A stretch of DNA of 48,027 nt, from NCBI GenBank assembly GCA_012839295.1, contig DUNO01000004.1, forward strand, positions 1-48,027, given 5' to 3'. Each line of letters starts with the position of its first letter. The first letter of the stretch is position 1. Positions 7,603 through 15,805 of the stretch are shown one piece after another. The notes under the pieces are model-generated. The model worked only from the letters and a program-made list of their open reading frames with translations. It was not told where the DNA came from and did no database searches. Source of the stretch: Clostridiales bacterium. Its GTDB lineage: Bacteria > Bacillota > Clostridia > Lachnospirales > Lachnospiraceae. The translations under genes were made by a program, and so were the position numbers.

Positions 7603-7652
7603 AAGTATGATAAAAGTTCATACTTAAATCAGATGCCCATATCTGTTACTAT
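7603..7652 (+). promoter_or_regulatory. Operator copy 2 and promoter of the permease-ATPase genes
   Basis: AAGTATGA (7603-7610) and TCATACTT (7618-7625) with the same 7-base spacer as copy 1. A -10-like TACTAT lies at 7647-7652, again starting 22 bases after the repeat. The -35 position (7624-7629, TTAAAT) is weak. Identical operator and geometry at two promoters point to one regulator, plausibly the NarL-type response regulator encoded at 10998. Confidence 0.7.
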
Positions 7653-7697
7653 TGATACATGAAAGTTAGTCAATATTATTTAGAAGGGACTTTAAGT

Positions 7698-8510
7698 ATG
7701 AAAACAAACAATTACACAGCGACTGGTAAAAATAACGGAGGCAGTTTGATTAACGGGATTCCTAAATGGCTATGGTTGCTCCTGTCCTTTGGGGCGGCAA
7801 TGCTCCTCTGGACTTTATTATCCTTCAACCCCAAAACTGCACGGAGTTTTCCGAATGTAATCGTTGTGGGGGAAGCGGTTATCACAATGATTAGCCGCGG
7901 GGTATTTTTTGCGGACATAGCCAGCAGTTTAATTTCCGTCGGCGCAGGCTTTGCCCTCGGCTTTGTCATTGCCCTGCCGGTAGCCATATTGATGGCCTGG
8001 TATAAGCCGGTACGTAACATTATTGAGCCATGGATCCAGTTTATTAGAAATATCCCGCCGCTTGCCTATGTACCCCTGATTGTTATCTCAGCCGGAGTTG
8101 GACGTAAACCACAGATTATCGTAATTACGATTGCGACTTTTCTTACCATGGCAATTACCATCTACCAGGGTGTTGTTAATATTGATACGACTTTGATTAA
8201 AGCTGCCAGGGTTTTGGGAGCAAAGGACAGGGATATCTTTTTAAGGGTAATTGCTCCGGCGTCACTGCCGTTTATCATGACAGCCGTCAGACTTGGTTCA
8301 TCCGTAGCTCTCACTACCCTGATTGCCGCAGAATCCACGGGAGCCTCCGCCGGACTTGGTATGAGGATCCGGGCTCTGAATAACTCCTTTGAGTCGGCAC
8401 CAATGCTGTTATATATCATTATAATAGGCATTATCGGAATGGTCATAGAGAAAATTATTAAGGCACTCGAAAGGAGACTGACAGGATGGCAGGAAAAGAG
8501 AGAAATGTAA
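7698..8510 (+). CDS. NitT/TauT-type ABC transporter permease
   Basis: I start at the ATG at 7698, with AGAAGGGA about eight bases upstream. An in-frame ATG at 7659 lacks a ribosome site and would leave only a few bases after the -10 box. The 270-residue protein has about six membrane helices and the EAA cytoplasmic loop (AARVLGAKDRDIFLRVIAPASLPFI) of the BPD_transp_1 / SsuC-TauC permease family. It forms the membrane channel with the ATPase whose gene overlaps its last 25 bases, so translation is coupled. Substrate class follows the binding protein: nitrate, sulfonate, taurine or pyrimidine-like. Confidence 0.88.
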   Translation: MKTNNYTATGKNNGGSLINGIPKWLWLLLSFGAAMLLWTLLSFNPKTARSFPNVIVVGEAVITMISRGVFFADIASSLISVGAGFALGFVIALPVAILMAWYKPVRNIIEPWIQFIRNIPPLAYVPLIVISAGVGRKPQIIVITIATFLTMAITIYQGVVNIDTTLIKAARVLGAKDRDIFLRVIAPASLPFIMTAVRLGSSVALTTLIAAESTGASAGLGMRIRALNNSFESAPMLLYIIIIGIIGMVIEKIIKALERRLTGWQEKREM

Positions 8511-9277
8511 AGGTAAAGATAGATAATGTTGTTAAGAAATTTAATACCCGTAAGGGTGAAATGACAGCTTTGAATGGAGTGGACCTGGATATCCTGGAGA
8601 ATGAATTTGTAAGTGTGGTTGGCCCATCAGGATGCGGCAAATCGACACTCCTGAATATCATAGCCGGATTATCGGAGGCAACCTCGGGAAAAGTCTACTG
8701 TGACGGGCATGAAGTAAAGGGTACCGGAACGGAAAGAGGAGTGGTGTTCCAGCAATATGCCCTATTTCCTTGGCTTACGGTCAAAAAGAATGTAGAATTC
8801 GGACTTGGGATTAAGGGCATAAATAAGGAGGAAGCTTCGGAAATTGCGATGAAATATATTAGGATGGTGGATCTGGAGGACTTCGCCAATCATTATCCCA
8901 AGGAACTGTCAGGAGGGATGAAGCAGAGGGTGGCCATAGCAAGGGCATATGCGGTGAACCCTTCCGTATTGCTGATGGATGAGCCCTTCGGAGCGCTGGA
9001 TGCACAGACAAGGACCCAGCTGCAGGAGGAGCTGCTGCATACGTGGGAAAAGGAGAAGAAAACCTGTTTCTTTATCACGCATGATGTGGATGAAGCAATC
9101 ATTTTGGCACAGAGAGTGGTAATCATGAGTGCCAGACCCGGCCGCATTAAGGAAATTGTGGATGTGGATATTCCGTATCCGAGAAACCAGGAGACAAAGC
9201 TGACGCAGGAATATATAGAAATCAAGAATCACATATGGAAACAGGTATATCAAGAATACCTGGAGGTCAGAAAATAA
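8486..9277 (+). CDS. NitT/TauT-type ABC transporter ATPase
   Basis: This 263-residue ABC ATPase has every catalytic motif: Walker A GPSGCGKST (about 47-55), Q-loop FQQY, signature LSGGMKQR, Walker B VLLMDEP followed by the D-loop (ALDA), and the H-loop THD. It belongs to the SsuB/TauB/NrtD branch that energises nitrate, sulfonate and taurine importers. It overlaps the permease gene by 25 bases. Together with the genes at 6362 and 7698 it makes a complete importer, unlike the three sugar importers further right, which lack ATPase genes. Confidence 0.9.
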   Translation: MAGKERNVKVKIDNVVKKFNTRKGEMTALNGVDLDILENEFVSVVGPSGCGKSTLLNIIAGLSEATSGKVYCDGHEVKGTGTERGVVFQQYALFPWLTVKKNVEFGLGIKGINKEEASEIAMKYIRMVDLEDFANHYPKELSGGMKQRVAIARAYAVNPSVLLMDEPFGALDAQTRTQLQEELLHTWEKEKKTCFFITHDVDEAIILAQRVVIMSARPGRIKEIVDVDIPYPRNQETKLTQEYIEIKNHIWKQVYQEYLEVRK

Positions 9278-9417
9278 CCGGCGCTGCCGTAAAGAAGCAG
9301 CTTCCGTAAATAGGCCGTAAAAGCTTGATACAGCCAGATAAATAGACTATCATAGATCTTACTTATGAGAAGCTTTGAATATGATGAAGAAAGCTTTATG
9401 GAAAAGGAGAGTAAGAA

Positions 9418-10914
9418 ATGCTTATCGTTTTTTTAATATTTCTTGTTGTTGTTTCTGTCTTATTGCTGCTCAGCAGCAGGAACAAGGAAACCTTTTATCT
9501 GGCTGGAATGTGCCTAAGCCTGGCTGTCATGCTGACAGGGATTTTGATCTTTATAGCAAAAAAAGGCGGCATATCGAAGGAGCTGAGCCAATTCTTCTTT
9601 TTATCCATATCAAATAAAACAAAGATACAGTATATGCTCATTCTTGTGGATCAACTGGGATATATTATTGCAATAGGAAGATATCTTTTCCCGGTATTCC
9701 TCATGCTGACGGCATTGAATTACAGCATGCTTCCCGTGATACGAAATAACCATAAGAAGAGCTGGCTGACCTTCATCATACCGGTCACTACCTTAATTGT
9801 ATATTATCCTAAGGTATTCCGGATGCTGGTCTCCTATGGGAGCAAAGCCCAAACCATAATCATATCCATCACGAATTATTGGATCGTGGCATACGTTGCA
9901 ATTGCTGTTCTTTTGCTGTTGATTGAAACCTACTCCATCAGCATGTGGTATTTTCGGAAACGGATGATTCTTATTGATATATTCATTGTTTCCATCGCCG
10001 GTTTATATCTGCTTTATGTCGGACAGGATCCGGCGCAGGTATATCAGTTTTATGCGGATGACTACATCTGGAAGCAGGGGATTTATTATATGCGTGCTAC
10101 CCTTTCCATTCCGGCGTATATCGTGATTTTGATTGCCAATCTGATTTGTGCGGTTGTGGGTATCGCAAGTGTAACAATCTATACCCAGGTGAATTTTGAA
10201 GCCAACAGGGAGGAGGTAATCAGACAGCGCAAATTTAATACCATTAGCGCAGGAACCTCCGTTTTCATCCATAGCATAAAAAATCAATTGCTGGCAAACC
10301 GGGTTATATATAAACGGATCGGAAGCATCTATCAGGAGGACAAGCCGGATATGGATAAGGTAAAGGAGTATACGGATGCCCTGCAAATAAATAATGAATT
10401 TATGCTGTCAAGGATGAATGACTTGTACCGCTTTGTAAAAACGAATTCCGTCCATTTGATTCCGGTTTCCATAAAAGAGCTGCTTGAAAGCGCGCGGGAA
10501 ATGTATCTGAGAAAATATCCCGAAGGTCAGCTGGAGGTGCAGTATTCACAGGGGACTATGGTATTAGCTGATATCAACCATTTATGTGAGGCTATCTATA
10601 ATCTGATGATAAATGCACAGGAGGCAATCAATGACGCAAACAAAGGAAATGAAGGGGGAATTATTCTATGCTGTTACAATGTCCGGTTATATACGGTGAT
10701 TGAAGTGGTGGATAACGGTATCGGAATGAGTAAAAGTACCCTGAAAAAAATATATGATCCGTTTTATTCCAGCAAAAACTCTAATTTCAACTGGGGAATG
10801 GGGTTACATTATGTAAGGGAAATTGTTAAGGAGCATTTTGGAACCCTTAGATGTGAAAGTAAAATTGGGGAAGGAAGCCGTTTTTACGTACTACTTCCTA
10901 AATATAAGGAATAA
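9418..10914 (+). CDS. Multi-pass membrane sensor histidine kinase
   Basis: This 498-residue protein begins at an ATG behind GGAGAG. Residues 1-260 hold about seven or eight hydrophobic helices with no large extracellular domain, suggesting it senses a membrane or transporter state or a small ligand. The kinase core follows: phosphoacceptor His285 in FIHSIKNQLL, N-box NAQEA, G1 box DNGIGM, F box DPFYSSK and G2 box GMGLHYV. Its likely partner, a NarL-type regulator, starts 83 bases downstream, and a glucose-6-phosphate-isomerase paralog follows that. The arrangement ties the system to the sugar-phosphate genes and the ABC importer to its left. Confidence 0.88.
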   Translation: MLIVFLIFLVVVSVLLLLSSRNKETFYLAGMCLSLAVMLTGILIFIAKKGGISKELSQFFFLSISNKTKIQYMLILVDQLGYIIAIGRYLFPVFLMLTALNYSMLPVIRNNHKKSWLTFIIPVTTLIVYYPKVFRMLVSYGSKAQTIIISITNYWIVAYVAIAVLLLLIETYSISMWYFRKRMILIDIFIVSIAGLYLLYVGQDPAQVYQFYADDYIWKQGIYYMRATLSIPAYIVILIANLICAVVGIASVTIYTQVNFEANREEVIRQRKFNTISAGTSVFIHSIKNQLLANRVIYKRIGSIYQEDKPDMDKVKEYTDALQINNEFMLSRMNDLYRFVKTNSVHLIPVSIKELLESAREMYLRKYPEGQLEVQYSQGTMVLADINHLCEAIYNLMINAQEAINDANKGNEGGIILCCYNVRLYTVIEVVDNGIGMSKSTLKKIYDPFYSSKNSNFNWGMGLHYVREIVKEHFGTLRCESKIGEGSRFYVLLPKYKE

Positions 10915-10997
10915 AGAGGGATAAATTACTTGAGGCTATTGATGAAATGATACAAAGTATGTGCAGTGTCCCGGGCAGGACAGGAGATGGGGGGAAT

Positions 10998-11672
10998 ATG
11001 AAAAAGCATATTAAAGTAATGATTGCAGATGATTTCCAATTGCTAATAGAGGATATGGGAGATGTCATTAACAGCCAGCCCGACATGGAGGTGGTAGGTA
11101 CGGCCTGCTCAGGAACTGACATTGTTAAATTGGCGGGTGAAATGGATTACGATATCATTCTGATGGATATAGAGATGGAAAACATTATTGCAGGGATTAC
11201 TGCAACTGAGGCAATACGTGATATGAACAGGGAGGCTAAGATAATTTTCCTGACTGCCCACGAGACCAATGATATTATTTTATCTGCCATGGGAACGGGA
11301 GCAATTGACTATATTGTAAAAGGAAGCCCGGATGAGGTGATTTTGGAGCATATCCGGTGCGCTTATAAGGGAAATCCTATTATGAGCGTAAAGATCCATG
11401 AAATAATCATGCAGGAATATAAGAGACTCCAACAATCGGAACAAAGCCTGATTTATTTTATTAATAACATATCAACTCTTACTAATACGGAACGTATTCT
11501 GATACGTATGCTTCTTGATAATAAAAAAGTAGTAGAAATCGCGAAGGAGAGAAGTGTTGAAATTGTAACGATAAAAACACAGATTAACGGACTGCTGAAA
11601 AAGTTCGGTTGTTCCCGCAGTAAGGATATTGTAAATATAATAAGGAATTTGAATCTGACGCATTTATTTTGA
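10998..11672 (+). CDS. NarL/LuxR-type response regulator
   Basis: I use the ATG at 10998, just behind GGGGGGAAT; the longer frame from 10947 has no ribosome site and adds non-family sequence. The 224-residue protein has a receiver domain with acidic pair D11-D12, phosphoacceptor Asp57 (ILMDIE) and Lys near 109 (IVKGS). The C-terminal helix-turn-helix is LuxR/NarL-like (LTNTERILIRMLLDNKKVVEIAKE, then VKTQI-type recognition helix) at about 155-215. NarL-type regulators bind inverted repeats as dimers, so the AAGTATGA-N7-TCATACTT sites upstream of the transporter genes are good candidate targets. The isomerase gene starts 26 bases after the stop. Confidence 0.88.
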   Translation: MKKHIKVMIADDFQLLIEDMGDVINSQPDMEVVGTACSGTDIVKLAGEMDYDIILMDIEMENIIAGITATEAIRDMNREAKIIFLTAHETNDIILSAMGTGAIDYIVKGSPDEVILEHIRCAYKGNPIMSVKIHEIIMQEYKRLQQSEQSLIYFINNISTLTNTERILIRMLLDNKKVVEIAKERSVEIVTIKTQINGLLKKFGCSRSKDIVNIIRNLNLTHLF

Positions 11673-11698
11673 TGTTAAGATAGAATAGGGGGAAGGTT

Positions 11699-12952
11699 AT
11701 GTTCAATTTGGTGATACATAATGATGAAGAAATCAAATCAGAGCTGGATAGAATGTTATGGGAGAATAAAGAAGTTGTGAAGGAAGCCCAGAGGGGTGAA
11801 GAAGTTTTTGCCGACAACCAGGGCTGGCTGGACACGGAAGAATGGGCAGACAATAAAAGCATTTATAGGCTGGAAATGCTTTCAAAGGAGATCAGGGAAA
11901 ATGCAGATGTTTTTGTACTAATCGGCGTGGGCGGATCAAACAATGGAGCCAGGTCTGTAATCAGCGCGTTGCAGAAGGAAGGAACTCCGGAGATCATATA
12001 TGCAGGAAATACGCTTTCTCCTAACGCCTTAAATAAAATACTGAAACGGCTGGAGGGTAAATCAGTTTATTTAAATGCAATTGCAAAAAATTTTGAAACC
12101 TTGGAGCCAGGTGCTTCGTTCCGTGTTTTTCGCAAATACATGTATGAAGCCTACGGCGACGCTGCTGCAAAACGGATTATTGTCACAGGCACAAAGGGAA
12201 GTTCCTTGGAAAGGCTGTGTGAAGAGAAGGGGTATCCCTTTTTAGATTTTCCTTGGAATATTGGCGGCTGTTATACGGCCATTACCAATGTGGGGCTTTT
12301 TCCGATGGCGGTAGCAGGAGTTAATATCAGAGAGCTGGTGGACGGAGCACATAATATGCAGAAGAGGCTGCATATACCGGAGCTTGAAAATAATATAGCA
12401 TTCCAGTATGCCTGCTTAAGAAATCTTTTCTACCAGAAAGGTTATAGAGTTGAAATGCTGGCAAGCTTTGAACCGCAGCTCCGTTGGTTTTATAAATGGT
12501 GGATCCAGCTATTTGCAGAAAGTGAAGGAAAGGATAATAAGGGTGTTTTCCCTGTAGCGAGCGAGTTTTCGGAGGATTTACATTCTGTTGGACAGTTCAT
12601 ACAGGATGGGTCACCAATTATGTTTGAAACCTTTTTGGAGGTTTTGGAACAGCAGGATTCCCTTATCGTAGAGCAGGATGCTTTGGAGGATGGTTTTGAT
12701 TATCTCGAGGGCAAGGATTTCCGGGATATCAATAAAATTGCTTATAAAGCGACGGTAATGGCGCATAGCAGGAAACTGCCATGTATTACGATTGAAATTG
12801 GTTCCTTGGACGAATATCATTTCGGACAGATGTTCTATTTTTTTCAGTTTGCCTGCTATTTATCCTGTAAGATGATGGATGTTAATGCATTTGATCAGCC
12901 GGGAGTGGAGGCCTATAAAGAATGGATGTTTGATTCATTAGGAAAGCGGTAA
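11699..12952 (+). CDS. Glucose-6-phosphate-isomerase paralog lacking the phosphate loop
   Basis: This 417-residue protein aligns along its length with bacterial phosphoglucose isomerase: IGVGGSNNGA (75-84), ESEGKDNKG (274-282), SEDLHSVGQ with His295, and QPGVEAYK near the end with Lys407. Two otherwise conserved sites are changed. The phosphate-binding loop ISKSGTTTEP reads IAKNFETLEP (128-137), removing the Ser/Thr ligands. GGRYS/GGRFS reads GGCYT (189-193), so the catalytic-site arginine is Cys191. I infer an isomerase for a sugar without an ordinary 6-phosphate, rather than a housekeeping enzyme. It is the last gene of the histidine kinase-regulator operon. Regulation together with the importer is likely. 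Downstream, TTCTAAA (12990-12996) and TTTAGAA (13011-13017) may form a weak terminator. Confidence 0.82.
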   Translation: MFNLVIHNDEEIKSELDRMLWENKEVVKEAQRGEEVFADNQGWLDTEEWADNKSIYRLEMLSKEIRENADVFVLIGVGGSNNGARSVISALQKEGTPEIIYAGNTLSPNALNKILKRLEGKSVYLNAIAKNFETLEPGASFRVFRKYMYEAYGDAAAKRIIVTGTKGSSLERLCEEKGYPFLDFPWNIGGCYTAITNVGLFPMAVAGVNIRELVDGAHNMQKRLHIPELENNIAFQYACLRNLFYQKGYRVEMLASFEPQLRWFYKWWIQLFAESEGKDNKGVFPVASEFSEDLHSVGQFIQDGSPIMFETFLEVLEQQDSLIVEQDALEDGFDYLEGKDFRDINKIAYKATVMAHSRKLPCITIEIGSLDEYHFGQMFYFFQFACYLSCKMMDVNAFDQPGVEAYKEWMFDSLGKR

Positions 12953-13210
12953 TAATTTTAGATAAAGTGTGCGAAGAGAAAAGGGCGGCTTCTAAATTAA
13001 CATTTGTTGGTTTAGAACCTGCTCTTTTTGCTATGCCGATGTTTTCCGGAGGTTTCGGACGGATAATGACTTATTTACTGCAATATAGTGACAAATATCA
13101 TTTAGTGATAGAAGCTTTTTATTATGTATATTATAATATTGACACAAAGGTAAGAATTTCAACAGGAAATAGAAATATATATAGAAATTAGCTGACAGGG
13201 AGGAAGGGAA

Positions 13211-14875
13211 ATGAAAAACCGCTGGACCTTAAATATCCGCTTATTTGTTGTCACCCTATGTGTATCCATCCCCGTCATTGCGATGATTTTGTGGATTAAT
13301 TCCTATAACTTAGAAAACCTCCGGAAGGAGAGGGTCGCGGAAAGCCAGGCTGAGGTGGAAGCGGCCGTATCCCAGCTGGATACCATGATGGAGCTGCTGG
13401 AGAACTCGGTCATCAACCTGTCCATCAATAACCCGGATTTTCAGGTGGTGGCAAAAGCGACGGAGGAAAATACGGACTTCTGGCGTGCGAACCAGAGGCT
13501 TATGAGGAAAATAACGAACCTGACGAAGGGCTCATCCTTCCAGTTCTATATTTTCGTATATTATCCGAAGGTTGATCTATTCTATAACAATAAGGTGGAT
13601 CCGGAGATGACAAAGGCGATCCGGGATTTAATTGACAATAAGGATGAAGTTCCCTTAAAAAGACGGTGGAGCACAATTTGGAGCAATGACAAGGCCTATA
13701 TTGTACGGATCATTGATTACGAAAGCTATGACCTGGGAGCCTGGCTGGAATATGGCAGCCTGTACCGGAAGCTGGGTCTGGTTTCAGATGAGGATGTAAA
13801 ATATTATTTTGTAGATGAGAATGGTCGGGTTCTAAACTCTCGGGAAGAGATAAGTATTGATACCAGCGGGAATGTGTACCGGGATGGCCGGGGAAGCCGC
13901 TGGTATGTAGCATCTGCCCTTAGCGGGGAGACGGACTACCGGTTTGTGAAGCTGATTAACGAGAAGGCGTTGAAGAAGGAGCTGCCTAAGGTAACAGAAA
14001 GCATTTTCCTGGTAGCAGGCATACTGGTACTTCTGTTCACCGTATATATCCTGTGCATCTACCGCTGGGTAATTGGACCGATCAGCCATATGAAGAAAAG
14101 CATGGCAGTGATTGAAGCCGGTAACATGGAATACCGCATCCCCAACGCGGACAAAACCAGCGTAGAATTTGAAAGCGTGATTGACCAGTTTAACTCCATG
14201 ATGGATCAGCTCCAGAATCTTAAAATAGAGGTATACGAAGGAAAATTGGAGCAGCAGGAGACAAAGCTGCAATATTTGAGCCAGCAGATCCAGCCTCATT
14301 TTATGCTAAATACCTTGAATACGCTGTATAATTTCAGCGACAGGGATAAGCAGGCGACCAGGGAAATCATTATGCTCCTTTCAAAATATTACCGGCACGT
14401 TGTCAATGTTAACTCAAAGTATGTTTTGCTGGGGCAGGAGCTGGAGCATATTGAGAACTATTTGAAGCTCCAGAAGATACGCTATCCAAAGGCCTTTGAA
14501 TATGGTATTAAGTGCAGTCCTCCTCTGGAAATCATACCTGTTCCACCCTTTATTATTGAAAGCTTTGTGGGCAATGCCATCAAATATGGCCTGAGGCCGG
14601 GAGAAACCTCACTGCTTCAGATTGATGTGGAGGAGCTGGAGCAGTTTAAGATCCGCATTCGGATCTCTGATACGGGAAATGGATTTTCAGAGGATGATTT
14701 AGACAGTATCCGGGAATTTATTGAGGAAGGCAGTGTATCGGAGGAGCTTGGGGTTGGGATCCGTAATTCCATCGAGCGCCTGCGCTTGATTTACCAGAAT
14801 AGGGCAGCGATCCGGTTTTATAACCAGCAGCCCCACGGTGCTGTGATTGAGATTGATATAGTGTTACAGGAATAA
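13211..14875 (+). CDS. YesM-type sensor histidine kinase
   Basis: This 554-residue protein has an N-terminal membrane helix (about 8-28), a large extracellular sensing region (about 30-270), a second membrane helix (about 272-292), a HAMP region, and a cytoplasmic kinase. The LytS/YesM-type phosphoacceptor motif QIQPHFMLNTLN contains His363, and the ATP lid has SDTGNGF. Proteins of this type sense extracellular sugar, often through the binding protein, and signal to an AraC-type regulator. That partner starts 12 bases downstream, and a binding protein with two permeases follows, so the set probably controls its own importer. GGGAGG sits before the start. The 258-base gap upstream (12953-13210) has no convincing gene. 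Confidence 0.9.
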   Translation: MKNRWTLNIRLFVVTLCVSIPVIAMILWINSYNLENLRKERVAESQAEVEAAVSQLDTMMELLENSVINLSINNPDFQVVAKATEENTDFWRANQRLMRKITNLTKGSSFQFYIFVYYPKVDLFYNNKVDPEMTKAIRDLIDNKDEVPLKRRWSTIWSNDKAYIVRIIDYESYDLGAWLEYGSLYRKLGLVSDEDVKYYFVDENGRVLNSREEISIDTSGNVYRDGRGSRWYVASALSGETDYRFVKLINEKALKKELPKVTESIFLVAGILVLLFTVYILCIYRWVIGPISHMKKSMAVIEAGNMEYRIPNADKTSVEFESVIDQFNSMMDQLQNLKIEVYEGKLEQQETKLQYLSQQIQPHFMLNTLNTLYNFSDRDKQATREIIMLLSKYYRHVVNVNSKYVLLGQELEHIENYLKLQKIRYPKAFEYGIKCSPPLEIIPVPPFIIESFVGNAIKYGLRPGETSLLQIDVEELEQFKIRIRISDTGNGFSEDDLDSIREFIEEGSVSEELGVGIRNSIERLRLIYQNRAAIRFYNQQPHGAVIEIDIVLQE

Positions 14876-14887
14876 AGGAGGAGCGGA

Positions 14888-15664
14888 ATGGGCATTAAGG
14901 TCTTGATTGTGGATGATGAGGAAAACAGCGTAAAAACCCTGCAGGCAGAGATTGACTGGGACAGGTACGGCATTGACCAGGTCTTTGGGGCTTATAGCGC
15001 TGAAGAGGCGAGGAATGTCCTAAAGCAGGAGGCGGTCAACCTGCTGCTCTGCGATATCGAAATGCCGGGAGAGAGCGGCCTGGAATTTATTGAATGGATC
15101 CGCGAGGGAACCCGCCTCGCCGGCTTTAATATGGAGTGCATCATCCTGACCTGCTATCCGGAATACAATTTCATGCGCAAGGCAATGCAGCTGGGCTGCA
15201 GTGATTACTTAATCAAGCCTATTGACTATCAGGAGCTGTATCAGGTGATTGAAAAGGCAGTCCGGAGGATAGAGGAAAACCGGGAGGAAGAAATGAAGCA
15301 GGACATGGTCCAGGAGCTTCTGTCAGATTCCGAAAAGCAGGATATTATCCATACAAAGGTGATACCATATATCAGGGAAAACATAACAAACCCCTTCACC
15401 ATTACCGACATTGCGAAATACGCCGCGTTAAATCCACAGTACATGATGCGCCTATTCAAGAAAACCACCGGGAAATCCATTGTGGAATATGTCACTGCGT
15501 ACAAGATGGAAATGGCAAAGGAGCTCTTAAAAAAGTCCCAGTGGACGAATGAAATCATAGCGGAAAAGGTGGGCTATGTGAGCTCGAATTATTTTATCAA
15601 GCTGTTTAAAAAGCAGTATGGGATTACTCCGAGGGAGTACCGGAAGCAATTGGGTGGAAAATGA
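14888..15664 (+). CDS. YesN-type response regulator, AraC family
   Basis: This 258-residue regulator has a receiver domain (acidic pair D9-D10, phosphoacceptor Asp56 in LLCDIEMPG, Lys in YLIKPID) and a C-terminal AraC double helix-turn-helix ending in SNYFIKLFKKQYGITPREYRKQ. It starts 12 bases after its YesM partner behind AAAGGAGGAG. At 258 residues it lacks the long middle domain found in its 534-residue paralog at 26157. AraC-type proteins bind tandem direct repeats, and GTCATTAT repeats lie immediately after its stop codon in front of the binding-protein gene. Confidence 0.92.
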   Translation: MGIKVLIVDDEENSVKTLQAEIDWDRYGIDQVFGAYSAEEARNVLKQEAVNLLLCDIEMPGESGLEFIEWIREGTRLAGFNMECIILTCYPEYNFMRKAMQLGCSDYLIKPIDYQELYQVIEKAVRRIEENREEEMKQDMVQELLSDSEKQDIIHTKVIPYIRENITNPFTITDIAKYAALNPQYMMRLFKKTTGKSIVEYVTAYKMEMAKELLKKSQWTNEIIAEKVGYVSSNYFIKLFKKQYGITPREYRKQLGGK

Positions 15665-15670
15665 GAAGAA

Positions 15671-15749
15671 GTCATTATTAGATAAGTCATTATCGGATAG
15701 GATAGAGGTCATTATTGATTAACATGGGCTGTAATGGATATGGTATCTT
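15671..15749 (+). promoter_or_regulatory. Direct-repeat activator sites and promoter for the binding-protein operon
   Basis: GTCATTAT occurs three times: 15671-15678, 15686-15693 and 15708-15715. The last two are 22 bp apart, two helical turns. A -10-like TATCTT begins at 15744, 36 bases after the start of the proximal repeat. No good -35 is present. The same 22/36 geometry with different repeat sequences occurs upstream of the paralogous gene at 22055. The adjacent YesN-type regulator is the obvious candidate activator. Confidence 0.6.
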
Positions 15750-15752
15750 AAT

Positions 15753-15780
15753 AGCAGATGAACAACAACGTTTATCTGCT
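15753..15780 (+). promoter_or_regulatory. Hairpin in the 5' leader of the binding-protein mRNA
   Basis: AGCAGATGAA (15753-15762) pairs with TTTATCTGCT (15771-15780), ten pairs including one G-U, around an 8-base loop. It would lie within a few bases of the mRNA 5' end given the -10 at 15744, 25 bases before the start codon. A 5'-terminal stem like this can protect an abundant mRNA from decay; that role is inference. Confidence 0.5.
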
Positions 15781-15805
15781 ATCTTAAATTTATGGGAGGA
15801 AAAGT

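Noticed and set aside
10947-10997. Longer start of the NarL-type regulator
   Set aside because: No ribosome site; added residues do not fit a receiver domain. The ATG at 10998 follows a purine-rich GGGGGG.
12967-13191. 74-codon frame between the isomerase paralog and the YesM gene
   Set aside because: GTG start without a ribosome site, AT-rich, no family resemblance. The region looks like a promoter/terminator gap.
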